A stretch of DNA of 64,000 nucleotides from Aphrocallistes beatrix (lineage: Eukaryota; Porifera; Hexactinellida; Sceptrulophora; Aphrocallistidae), in contig OY725495.1 in the NCBI GenBank assembly GCA_963281255.1, forward strand, positions 2,790,001 to 2,854,000, given 5' to 3'. The position numbers and the translations under genes are program-made. Positions 36,110-46,324 of this stretch are shown in pieces. Under the pieces are notes generated by a model. That model was not told the DNA's origin. It worked only from the letters and a program-made list of their open reading frames with translations, and ran no database searches. The first letter of the stretch is position 1. Each line of letters opens with the position of its first letter.

Positions 36110-36139
36110 TATATATATATATATATAATTATATATATA

Positions 36140-36692
<553 letters not shown>

Positions 36693-36770
36693 TCCATTAA
36701 TCGAATTTTAATAGTAAGGATATATCTTATATAATAGGATACCTACGTATATCTTATATACATAGGGCAT

Positions 36771-37511
36771 TCCAAAAGTTCTCGTCCCAAATCTGTATCT
36801 CAAATGAGAGTGAAAATAGGATATTTTCGATTTGTCCATTGTATTCCTCAATTTATATATTGGTTTATTTTAAGAGGACAATTATTGTGGTTCCTATATT
36901 AGATTTTTGTGCATCGGTTTAGGGCACTGCCTTTGAACGTGATTTTTGGGGTTCTCTTTGATATATTTCAGTTCTGAGCAGATTTAGATTAAAACTGATC
37001 TCACCATCCAATTCTACGCATCAACTAACATATAGATTGAATTCTCTAAAGTATTATAGTTTGAGGCTGAGGGAATAATTGTGTTTTGAAGTGGTTTACT
37101 ACCATTTTTGTCCCACTTTTTGAGTGGCGAAATTTGACAAAAAATCCACTAAAAGTGGCATGATATTTTTTCAACACGAGCAATACTATTGAACACCTCC
37201 CGATTACTTTTTCACATTGGTTCTTAATTATTTCACCTTTTAATGACCTTATTCTACGATTTTCACAACTTTTATTCTCCAAATTTAGTTTTAAGCCATT
37301 TTCAATGGGAAGATTCCAACTTTTCGACACTACCCTAAACCGATGCATAAAAATCTAATATAGGAACCACAATAATTGTCCTTTTAAAATAAACCAATAT
37401 ACAAATTGGAAGCTGATCCCCTAAGGAATACAATGGACAAATTGAAAATATCCTATTTTCACTCTCATTTGAAATACAGATTTGGGATGAGAACTTTTGG
37501 AATGCCCTATG
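36771..37511. mobile_element. Long foldback MITE, CATAGGGCATTCCAAAAGTTC arms
   Basis: The left end CATAGGGCATTCCAAAAGTT and the right end AACTTTTGGAATGCCCTATG are inverted. More than 100 bases of each arm pair (TGAGAGTGAAAATAGGATAT and complement). TA lies at the inner edge of the CATA/TATG ends. It has no convincing coding frame. Confidence 0.8.
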
Positions 37512-38634
37512 TAATATAGAAACTTTGAACATCTCAGAATTGACAACGCAGCATTGGATTTATTCGTCCAAAGCATCGTTTGGACAGACAATGGAAAATG
37601 AATTAGAGATTTTAAAATCCCTAGAAAAATAAACACAGATATAAAAGACTTTCAGTGATTAGAACTACACGAATTATTTATTGGATCAATGGCAAGGGAA
37701 TCATTTTGTAAAAAGGGGCAGACAATTTTTTAAGCGCCCTCTTTGGGGAGGGGAGTTATTCAAGAACCGGCTACTATTCGAGTACGAATATACAGTAGAT
37801 AATTTTTTTCTGTAAATGGAATCGCCTGGGAAAATGATCAGATTATTCTCAACCTAATTTGTAAAATTAGCCCGAAAATGGACACAACTGGATACAGATA
37901 AACAATAGGTTTTGAATGGGTAGTTTACTCATTTGAACGAAACATGCCAACTATGAAATCTTTTAAATCCATCTTTTCAAATATCAAAAAAAGAAACATG
38001 AGGGGGCGAAAAAATATATAAACGGCATTTTCTCCCCTCCTGTTTAAAATTGAGAGATTTTTCTTTAACAGGCCTGTCAAGTAATAACAGGTTCGGATAT
38101 AACTGGTCCAGCTCGGACCAGTTATGACTGTCATGACTGGTCGGGTAATAATTAGTAGGCTAATTTAGATAAATTATGAGATAAAAGTTCTGTATTATCA
38201 TTTTATAATAGGAATAAACAAGAAATGAAGGGTGCTGAAATATTATTAAATCTCGTATCCTTCTCTCTCTCTCTCCCACTGGTTGGTTGGATTTTGTATG
38301 GAATAGTATTGCCTTCAAATATGCTAAATTAAAATGTGAATTGTGGAAACGGGATAAGTAACAAATTTAATTTATTAGGTTAATAAGAAATAATATTTAA
38401 TTATAATGTCCCACAACTCTTCACATAAAAATTATCGAATCCTAAGTCTCATTTCCGAACATACCTTTTACCTGCCCTTTCATTTTTAGATTGAAGAACA
38501 CAATTACACTCGCGGGATACAAACTTTGTCAGAAGAGACAACTTGAAAGAAGGCATAAGTTAGCCATCAAAAATCAAAATTGACTAAAAAGGGCTCAAAG
38601 AGTGAACGAAGACTCAATAATAAAATATACTTAC

Positions 38635-38707
38635 CCCCTCCATCGTCTGGATGTGTACTAGGTGAGTTGGAGCGAGGCCTCTTGGGAGCCGGCAGTTGAT
38701 TCATCAT
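38635..38707 (-). CDS. CBP/p300: CBP/p300 homologue, exon 1 (start codon)
   Basis: Reading leftwards, ATG ATG at 38707-38702 opens a 24-codon reading frame starting MMNQLPAPKRPRSNSPS and ending DDGG, then one extra base before the donor GTAAGT (38634-38629). An in-frame TAG lies four codons upstream, so the first ATG is the first possible start. The basic PKRPR run near the N terminus resembles the short basic segment at the start of known CBP/p300 proteins; reading it as a nuclear localisation signal is an inference. The exon ends in phase 1, matching the acceptor of exon 2 exactly. A longer reading frame over 38855-38658 on the same strand is in another frame and is not used. Confidence 0.78.
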
Positions 38708-38870
38708 GAGGGTGTCCTAAATTCTCGACGAGATGGGATAGATCAATGGACAAGTGGTGTGATGGTCGCGATGTCAGGTGGCTTAGAAGTGCGACGGGGT
38801 AGTCCACAAAGGAGCTGAAGTCGTAACTAACAGGTGTATACTCTAGTTTTGTCAAAATAGAAACAGTAGG
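38708..38870 (-). other. Probable 5' UTR of the CBP/p300 homologue
   Basis: This stretch lies immediately upstream of the start codon on the minus strand and contains an in-frame stop. It is less AT-rich than the surroundings and free of recognisable repeats, as expected of a leader. No TATA box or initiator could be identified, and the transcription start is not determinable from sequence alone. A further untranslated exon upstream is possible. Confidence 0.4.
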
Positions 38871-39550
38871 GCTAGAATTATTTTTGAGTCAAGTGGAGGA
38901 TACTACCATGAATGCAAAGGCTAAAGACAATAACCAATAGTCGTAGATTATTCGAAGCTGTATAATTACTATAGGCTAAAGGTTATGTAATTTTATAAAG
39001 CTCTGCATTATTAGGATATTATTGGGAAATAAATACATTTTGCTACTACCTGAATTAGAACACCGAACTAGTAATACTATATTTATGTAACTAGATAATA
39101 GGCGCAATCAGATTGAATATACATGGTACTTGGCAGAACTTGATTCTAGTAGAGGTAGTAATTATATTGATAAATCTTCTAGTATATTATAATCACATCC
39201 AGTATTGATAAATAAAGCAAACCGTGGAGTCAGCACTCAGTTAACCTTAGTTAAGACGCTAGCATATAGAGTAGTAATAGGGAATATGTCAGCTGCACAG
39301 TTCTCATTAATATTTTATAGAATAGAGTGAACTCCCAATATTATAAAAAACAAGTCGGATATAAAGAATTCGTTAAATCCGAAGTTCACTGTATATACCA
39401 ACCGGAAAGTATTTGAATACTTGATTATTTCCCAAACAAATAGTACTCAATTGGATCTTTTCATGAAGGGCAATACGTTTAAACTCTAAGATAGGAAAAG
39501 TCTGATTTCAGGACCTAAAGATACACATTCGAATTAGAAATAATTGAACA
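38871..39550. other. Region upstream of the CBP/p300 start
   Basis: Low-complexity AT-rich sequence. A Tigger-like scrap may lie at 39330-39400 (GAACTCCCAATATTATAAAA ... CCGAAGTTCACTGTA). No core promoter motif stands out. If the exon 1 assignment is right, the promoter should lie here or closer. Confidence 0.35.
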
Positions 39551-39584
39551 TCCTTACTATTAAAACTCGATTAATATATATATA

Positions 39585-39772
39585 CAGTCGACTCCGCTTA
39601 ATAGGGCCACATCGGTCAGAGGACATTTTGCCCCGATTAAGCGGAGAACCCTATTAACCGAAAATATTTTGTATTAGCTTCTATGTGTGAGAGCTATTCC
39701 GGTCCTGCTAAAAGTGGCCCGATTAAGCGGTTGACCCGATTAAACAGTGGCCCTATTAAGCGGAGTCGACTG
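39585..39772. mobile_element. Tigger-like MITE, CAGTCGACTCCGCTTAATAG copy
   Basis: The ends CAGTCGACTCCGCTTAATAG and CTATTAAGCGGAGTCGACTG are perfect inverted repeats flanked by TA. Confidence 0.88.
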
Positions 39773-40180
39773 TATATATATATATATCTGTAACGAATTG
39801 ATTGAAGAAACTGCCAGGCACAGAAAGCGGATTTTTGGCATGTGGGAGTCTTTTGGCTATGGCTCCAGTAAGTTCTGAGCTCAGACGAAATTGTCGACTC
39901 ATCATGGAATTATGACGTCATTGTCACATTTTTAAAAGTTAAGCAATACAGTTATTCGAGCATAACTCAGCCATTATAGGAGATAGAAGGCTGAAATTTT
40001 AATAGATTATGTATATTAATATTCCTCACATATGACCCAACTATTATCAAAAAATGATGACTCATCACTCTGTTATGACGTCATCAATACGCATCAAAAA
40101 TTTTAAAAATTGGTGATTTTTCGTGCGATATCGATTATAGCATTCTGACAGACGTATTTAGAGATGTTATCTCCCTTATA

Positions 40181-40605
40181 CAGGGTGTTTCAGCGATTGT
40201 ATCACAAAAGTAAATTGCTTTCATTTCATTTGTGATTGAGATAATTTAGTTATTTTGGTTGCTTTTGAAAGGAAATCCTTTGACATTTACGAAAAACAAT
40301 GAAGCAAACTGTTGGAATAAAAGTAAATTATTTTAAAACATCATTAATATGGGATAACTCATTTCCGATTTAGTCATTTTGGGCGGGTAAACCTTAGAAG
40401 TTTGGGGTAGTCTTGAATAGGACTGATTTTTATGGTAGAATTCCACCATCTTGATCTTCTTTTGTTTGTCATCTAGCTTGTCCATTTTGCTGTCACACAA
40501 ATGTCAGAAGGTGCTAAACAACATCGTAAAAGGGGAAGATGATTAGTAAAATATTTACCTAGTAATTTCAAATTCTTTTCGTGATACAATCGCTGAAACA
40601 CCCTG
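40181..40605. mobile_element. TA-flanked MITE, CAGGGTGTTTCAGCGATTG ends
   Basis: The ends CAGGGTGTTTCAGCGATTG and CAATCGCTGAAACACCCTG are perfect inverted repeats with TA on both sides. It interrupts the Helitron between CTCCCTTATA and TAGTTAATC. CAGGGTGTTTC ends are common in mariner-type MITEs. Confidence 0.88.
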
Positions 40606-40958
40606 TAGTTAATCTATGGTGACCACAGGCGCCCAAAGGGCGCCTCCGACGGACACAAAGTGTCTGCCAGCCGCGCAGCGCAAGCAAGCGAAGCGCGCTT
40701 GTATCTAATAAATTACTCAACTCAATGAACAATCTTATCAGCCTGAGCCACCACAGGTAATTCATTGCCATCACGTATAGTGGTTATAGGTAAAAATGGG
40801 CACATGTGGTATAAGATGGGACTGATTAATAATTACAAAAAGTTGATTAATTAGAAAAATTCAACTGTGACTAATTCGAATGTGTACTATTTGAATCTGG
40901 AATCCGATTAGCTATTTCTCATACCGTTTAGAAGTAATTGTCTTCGTGAATAGCCCAA

Positions 40959-41498
40959 TCCTAACTATTAAAACTCGATTAATATATATACAGTCAGGAT
41001 CGCTTATTATGAATCCGCTTAATATGAACATTCATTTATTATGAACTAACCTCCTGGTCCCAATTTTATTTTAGATAGGATTTCTATTGAATCAAGTTCG
41101 CTTAATATGAAGTATCTCTATTATGAAGATATTTTTTGGTCCCCTGGTGGTTCACAGTAAGCGACCCTAACTGTATATATAAATATATCTGTAACGAATT
41201 GATTGAAGAAACTGCCAGGCATAGAAAGCTGATTTTTGGCATGTGGGAGACTTTTGGCTATGGCTCCACTAAGTTCTGACCTCAGACCAAAATGTCGACT
41301 CATCATGGAGTTATGACGTCATCTTTACGCATCAAAATGACAAATTTGGCGATTTTTCGTGCGATATCGAATATAATTGTAGGACAGACGTATTTCGAGA
41401 TCTTATCTCCTTATCTACTAATTAATTAATGTGACCCCAGGCGCCTCCGGCGGACACAAAGTCTTTGCCAGTCGCGCAGCGCAAGCAAGCGAAGCTTG
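40959..41498 (+). mobile_element. Family A Helitron with Tigger-like MITE in its (TA)n
   Basis: It starts A|TCCTAACTATTAAAACTCG and ends GCGAAGCTTG at 41498, followed by T. The body is shortened (one TGACGTCA). The nested MITE is 40991-41173. Confidence 0.83.
40991..41173. mobile_element. Tigger-like MITE, CAGTCAGGATCGCTTATTATG ends
   Basis: The ends CAGTCAGGATCGCTTATTAT and CAGTAAGCGACCCTAACTG are inverted and TA-flanked. The interior repeats CGCTTAATATGAA. Confidence 0.83.
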
Positions 41499-41614
41499 TT
41501 TTAATAAAATGTGTATGTGAAATAATGAAGTGTTCAAATACTTTTATTCCTTGGTGCATATTGATAATTATTGAGACTTCAATGCGTTTAAAGTTTGTAG
41601 CCAATTATAAGGAA

Positions 41615-41990
41615 CAAGCGCGCTTCGCTTGCTTGCGCTGCGCGGCTGGCGGACACTTTGTGTCCGCCGGAGGCTTCCTTCGGTCGCCTGGAGCACATTG
41701 GTTAATTATAGGGGAGAGAACATCTCTGAATATGTCTATCTCACTGTTAAAATCGATATCACTCGAGAAATCACAAAATTTATCAATTTTTAAATTTTGA
41801 TGAGTAATGATGACGTCTTAACAAAGTGATGAGTCATCATTTTTTGATGATAGTTGTATCATATGTGAGGTATGTTAGCATACAGATTCTATTAAACTTT
41901 CAGCCTTCTAACTCCTATAATGGTGAAGTCATAACAGAACTTAGTGGAGCTGTTTCAAAGGGACTCCAACTTGCTAAAAATATTCCCGGA
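41615..41990 (-). mobile_element. Family A Helitron 3' part
   Basis: The 3' end CAAGCGCGCTTCGCTTGCTT at 41615 is preceded by A. The body decays after CAGCCTTCTAACTCCTATAA and ends near 41990 without a 5' terminus. Confidence 0.7.
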
Positions 41991-42059
41991 AAATTTCCAA
42001 AATTCCCGGAAAGTTTCCACATTTGAAAATTCCCGGGAATTTTGCAACCCTAATCGTAG

Positions 42060-42354
42060 AATTCTGAGATTATTTTGACTTACTCAAATGGCCTTGTGGT
42101 TCAATCGGTTTCATTGTGGCGCTAAATTGTGGCACATAACAAAGTTTGATGGCACGCGACACAATTTACTATGGTAAAATCCCATATGGACCATAAATTA
42201 TTAAAATATAATTGATCCATGGTCCATATGTGGTTTACCATAGTAAAAGTGTCGCGAGCCATCAAACTTTGTTATGTGCCACAATTTAGTGCCACAATGA
42301 AACCGATTGAACCACAAGGCCATTTGAGTAAACCAAACAAAATCTCAGAATGCT
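42060..42354. mobile_element. Foldback element, ATTCTGAGATTATTTTG arms
   Basis: An almost complete palindrome. The left arm includes TACTCAAATGGCCTTGTGGT and the right arm ACCACAAGGCCATTTGAGTA; ends are ATTCTGAGATT and AATCTCAGAAT. The centre is AATTATTAAAATATAATT-like. No target duplication was resolved. Confidence 0.75.
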
Positions 42355-42383
42355 ATGATATCTCAAAATATCACGATCTCAAG

Positions 42384-42933
42384 GGGGCGCCTGCATTAGT
42401 TCGAATTTGGACAGTTGGCATTAGTTCGACAGTAATTTCAGACAGTTGGCATTAGTTCGACAGTAATTTCAGACAGTTGGCATTAGTTCGACAGTAATTT
42501 CAGACAGTTGGCATTAGTTCGACAGTAATTTCAGACAGTTGGCATTAGTTCAACAATAATTTCAGACAGTTGGCATTAGTTCGAATTCTGTATGTTAGTT
42601 CTATATGATCAATTCTTGATTTTTGTTCATTGTTATGCTTCCAAACCTCACAAAATTAAAATGCCACTTTCACGGTCAATTTGACATTGTTTCAAACTTA
42701 AAATGCCTACTTTCACGGTCAATTTGACATTGTTTCAAACTTAAAATGCCTACTTTCACTTTCTGCGATTATTTTCTCCGCAACCATATTTCTGTTAACG
42801 AATGTCTACTCTCTATAAAATAGAGTAGAACTAATGACAGGTCTCCTAATTATGAGTAGAACTAATGCCAACTGTCTGAAATTATTGTCGAACTAATGCC
42901 AACTGTCCAAATTCGAACTAATGCAGCGGCCCC
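42384..42933. mobile_element. MULE-type MITE with 8-bp TSD ATCTCAAG
   Basis: The ends GGGGCGCCTGCATTAGTTCG and CGAACTAATGCAGCGGCCCC are inverted, with ATCTCAAG at 42376-42383 and 42934-42941. The left arm has about five tandem units of GACAGTTGGCATTAGTTC plus GACAGTAATTTCA. The right arm has about two. Confidence 0.88.
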
Positions 42934-43007
42934 ATCTCAAGATATCACGCAACAGTCCTACTATTTTCGGATGTAGGCATTAGGAAGTGCATGCATTAGT
43001 GCGAATT

Positions 43008-43260
43008 TCTAGAGTTGGCATTAGTGCGAATTTGGAGAGTTGGCATTAGTTCTACTCGATTTTTTAGAGAGTTGGCATTAGTTCTACTCGACTTTAGAGA
43101 GTTGGCATTAGTTCTACTCGAGTTTTAGAGAGTTGGCATTAGTTCTACTCGAGTTTTAGAGAGTTGGCATTAGTTCTACTCGACTTTAGAGAGTTGGCAT
43201 TAGTTCTACTCGAGTTTTAGAGAGTTGGCATTAGTTCTACTCGATTTATGGAGAGTTGGA
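43008..43260. repeat. Tandem 31-bp array forming the MULE left terminus
   Basis: About eight copies of GAGAGTTGGCATTAGTTCTA followed by CTCGAGTTTTA, alternating with a CTCGACTTTA form. One unit in inverted orientation occurs at the right end (46000-46020), so the array is an expanded terminal repeat. Confidence 0.88.
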
Positions 43261-44310
43261 ACTATAATTTAATCTATTAAGTTAATAAGTGCATAATTCC
43301 TCGGTACTAACTTGACAGAGCTATCTCTTTGTAAAGTATCTTTTGAGTTTAACTAAATCTAAATATTGATAATGTTTGTATTAGTTCCACTGTTGTTTGT
43401 CAGTTTTTAGGTTTCGCCTATAGCTCTACGAATGTCATTCTTGATTCCGCGGCTGCGAATTAAAAACTGTGAAATACGAAACACTTAGAGATTCCTATAA
43501 AGTAGAACACCATATGAGCATACCCACAAGAAATTCGGAAAATGGAATACAAAATAGATAATTATAGACGTATGAATCATGTTCTCACTACAGCAGATGG
43601 TCATAAGTACCTGCAAATATGCAGTTAATTCAGTCTACCTCAAATGTGCTCTATTCAGAAATGGATGTAAAGCAACGGCTAAACTGGATAGGGACACAAA
43701 TTTGATTACCCCAGCCAACGTTCATAACCACGACTTAACGAACTACCATTCGGAAACCTATAACCTACTAGTAAAGAAGAAATGCAAAACCATGGCACGT
43801 ACCTCACAAGATCCTCTTCGAAAAATATTCGATGATGCGGCTAGAGAGAATTCTTTTGCAATTGAGGTATCATTCCCTCAATGCGAATCTTCAATGTATC
43901 GCTCAAGGAGTTTAGAGCCGAAAATACCTCCAAACGCTACAGAATGATCCCTGTTGTTACCTAATACCACCTTTGGAAAGTTAATAAAAGTACAGTTTCA
44001 ATTAATGACCAAACAGCTCTCATATTCTTCTCTGATAAAATGAGTGAAGTGATACGACAGACACCGGATATTCAATTCGATGGAACTTTCTCATGTGTTC
44101 CAAGCAATTCTATCAACTGTGAACCATTTTGTAACAGTTGGAAGGCACACCTTACCTGCAATCCATTGTCTTTTGACAGGAAAAGAAGAAGGGCTATACA
44201 AATGCACTATGGAAAGCATTCGCAATCTTATCCACCAGTTCAATCCTATGTCATGTATGTCAGACTGGGAAATCGCACAAGGAATGTAATAAAAGAGTTT
44301 TACCCAGATA

Positions 44311-45072
44311 TCTTATATATTAAAATGCTAGGATTTTGTTTGTTTTTGTTTGTTTGTTTGTCCGAATTGATTGAAGAATTGGCAAGTCGTAGAGATACGA
44401 AAATTGGCATGTAGGTGCCAAATGATAAATCTACGATTAAGTTCGAAAATCTAAGCAAAATTTTCACACCTCTGCAAAAAAAGTGGAAAACAATTTTTAA
44501 CACCTTTTCTATACAAAATATATGACTACACTATCACAATGGAAATCATTGTACGACATTCTTAGCCATAACTTATGTTTGATATCTTAAATGTATTATA
44601 GTGTATGGCAATAAAAAAAGATTATGTGTATATTTTCACACCATTTGACGAAGTAAATTTGATGACCAATTTGTTTATTTTTGTTTACAATAGATACATA
44701 AAGTAAACATATCTCAAAAGTGTGCTAGAAACTTGCTTTCAACGGTTGACATGGGGTTTTCAGGGGTGTAGATTTCGAATATCATATTTTCAAGTAAATT
44801 TAATGATCGATTTGTTTACTTTTGTATACAATAGATACATAAAGTAAACAAATGCAAACATAGGCTAGAGACTAGCTTCCAACGATTATTCGAATGTCAT
44901 ATTTTCGGATCCATATGAGAAATTATTTGTTTACCTTTGTTTAAAATATTTATATAAAGAAAAGAAAATTCCTAAAATAGGTTAGATTGAGTAACTCCAG
45001 GCGCCCGCAGGGCGACTCTGCGGGCACGCAGTGTCCGCAAGCCGCGCAGCGCAAGCAAGCGAAGCGCGCTTG
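44311..45072 (+). mobile_element. Family B Helitron inside the MULE coding region
   Basis: It starts A|TCTTATATATTAAAATGCT and ends AAGCGCGCTTG|T. Without it the frame reads FYPDI then NIKGCWFHF, which is the expected MULE sequence. The insertion is therefore exactly between A and T with no duplication. It carries about two of the 140-bp units and the TGCGGGCAC/GTGTCCGCA hairpin. Confidence 0.93.
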
Positions 45073-45763
45073 TTAATATTAAAGGCTGTTGGTTTCATTT
45101 TACGCAACGCATCTGGAAGCAAACTTCAAAACTCGGACTTGTCAACAGTTTTCACAGCAATCAAGAGTTATCAACATTTGTCAGATACTTGATGGCCATT
45201 CCCTTCCTCCCAAGTACACTTATACAACCAACATACAGTCTTCTAAATTCTCCTACGACACTTACTGATACAGACATGATCAATTTAGTTAAACTCAAAA
45301 GATATTTTACGAAGAGATGGCTCTGTCAGGTTAGTACCGAGGAATTATCTGTTTTTGATACGAAATCAACTACAAATAATGGAGCTGAAAGCTATCATGC
45401 AAAGCTTAAGACAAGAATTCAGACTGGTCATCCCCGAATTTGGAATTTCTTGACAGTTTTAAATGAAATAATTGTGGATACTGATCTCGAGTTTGCAAGG
45501 TTATCAAGTGGGAAATAAATAAGCAGGCCAAGAAAACGTAAGAATGTTGTTAAATGATGAGCGCCGAACAGCATTTAAAAATCAATTGATTAATGGTCAT
45601 TTTACACCTTGGGAATATCTGGAGGCAATAAGTAATACAATTGGAAAAAACGTCAACGATTTTGCATACCCAGAAGATTGTAATTATTCTGATAATTCAG
45701 AAGATTTTAGTGATACTGACAACTTGGAAGTGGAGGATAATTCAGAAAGTACAAGAAGTCACA

Positions 45764-45906
45764 ATTGTGTCATCTGTCTTAACCCTAGAACCTCAACATG
45801 GATCTTTTTACCATGCAGACATGCAAACTGCTGTGGAGAATGCAGTGACAAAATTGAAGAACTTGGCCAAACCTGTCCAACATGCCGTTCTTCAATCGTG
45901 GATAGG
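45764..45906 (+). other. RING finger of the MULE protein
   Basis: Reads CVICLNPRTSTWIFLPCRHA, then NCCGECSDKIEELGQTCPTC: Cys-x2-Cys, Cys-x-His, Cys-x3-Cys, Cys-x2-Cys, like the C-terminal RINGs of IAP proteins. All eight metal ligands are intact and the frame around it is open for 163 codons (45544-46035), although the rest of the transposase is broken. Confidence 0.85.
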
Positions 45907-46047
45907 TTCCAAATATATAATTTATTTCATCATTCTATATTCATTCAAATCTTTACTTCATTATTCTTTATCCATTTAATTCCTTATTTCCTCAAATCGA
46001 GTAGAACTAATGCCAACTCTCCAAATTCGCACTAATGCAGCGCCCCC

Positions 46048-46110
46048 GGCATTAGTCCTACTCCTAAAATTGGCATTAGTCCTATTATTTTTAGATGTAG
46101 GCGTTAGTCC
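46048..46110. repeat. Remnant of another GGCATTAGTCCTA terminal array
   Basis: GGCATTAGTCCTACTCCTAA, TTGGCATTAGTCCTATTATT and AGGCGTTAGTCC repeat, with a similar piece left of the MULE (42945-42983). The MULE seems to have inserted into the terminus of a related element. An inverted relative is at 48055-48095 (GGACTAATGTCTACATGTGG). Confidence 0.5.
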
Positions 46111-46124
46111 ATGGAAATATTGAT

Positions 46125-46310
46125 TAGGGCGGACCAAAATTCCTTATGGAAAATTGGTCCCCCGGACCAAAATTCCATGAAAAAAATGGTCCCCCCGACC
46201 AAATTCCATGGAAAATTGGTCCATAGTAGGACCAAAATTTTCAGGGGAGGACCAATTTTCCCTGAAAAAATTGGTCCCCCGGACCAAAATTTTCGCGGAC
46301 CATAGCCTAC
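46125..46310. repeat. Array of inverted GGACCAAAATTTTC / GAAAATTGGTCC units
   Basis: About six alternating units such as GGACCAAAATTCC and GGAAAATTGGTCCCCC can fold into several hairpins. No function is evident. Confidence 0.75.
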
Positions 46311-46324
46311 TCTAATAATCAGAG

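Larger units (their letters stand above)
39551..40701 (+). mobile_element. Complete family A Helitron carrying two MITEs
   Basis: It starts A|TCCTTACTATTAAAACTCG at 39551 and ends AAGCGCGCTTG at 40701, followed by T. One Tigger-like MITE (39585-39772) lies in the (TA)n tract. A second MITE (40181-40605) sits at a TA within the body. Two TGACGTCA sites and the 3' hairpins are present. Confidence 0.85.
43566..46035 (+). pseudogene. MULE transposase with FLYWCH finger and C-terminal RING
   Basis: Fragments in order, plus strand. 43566-43945: FLYWCH zinc finger (NSVYLKCALFRNGCKATAKL, VHNHDL), then KKCKTMARTSQDPLRKIF. 44040-44290: the MULE core with IQFDGTF (first Asp), VGRHTLPAIHCLLTGK and MSDWE (second Asp). 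The frame is cut by the Helitron at 44310/45073. 45077-45515: GCWFHF-type sequence, YLMAIPFLPSTLIQPTYSLL, TNNGAESYHAKLKTRI (Glu), VLNEIIVDTDLEFARLSSGK. 45544-46035: FTPWEYLEAI, an acidic linker, then a C3HC4 RING. The frame runs into the right terminal repeat. Lesions are a frameshift near 43610, two or more around 43945-44080, a stop at about 45516 and a shift near 45545. Confidence 0.85.
42984..46047 (+). mobile_element. MULE DNA transposon (FLYWCH-MULE-RING) with Helitron insertion
   Basis: GGCATTAG is duplicated at 42976-42983 and 46048-46055. The degenerate left end GAAGTGCATGCATTAGTGCG and the right end CGCACTAATGCAGCGCCCCC are inverted. The left terminus (43008-43260) is a tandem array of about eight 31-bp units (GAGAGTTGGCATTAGTTCTA); the right has about one. 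The element is 3,064 bp, or about 2,300 bp without the nested Helitron 44311-45072. It encodes the transposase relic listed separately. Confidence 0.88.

Noticed and set aside
38658-38855. 65-codon minus frame overlapping CBP exon 1
   Set aside because: It is in another frame from the PKRPR-encoding frame and does not fit the phase of exon 2.
43008-43260. Regular 31-bp repeats resembling a CRISPR array
   Set aside because: Units are directly tandem with no unique spacers, form one terminus of a MULE with target duplications, and the DNA is eukaryotic.
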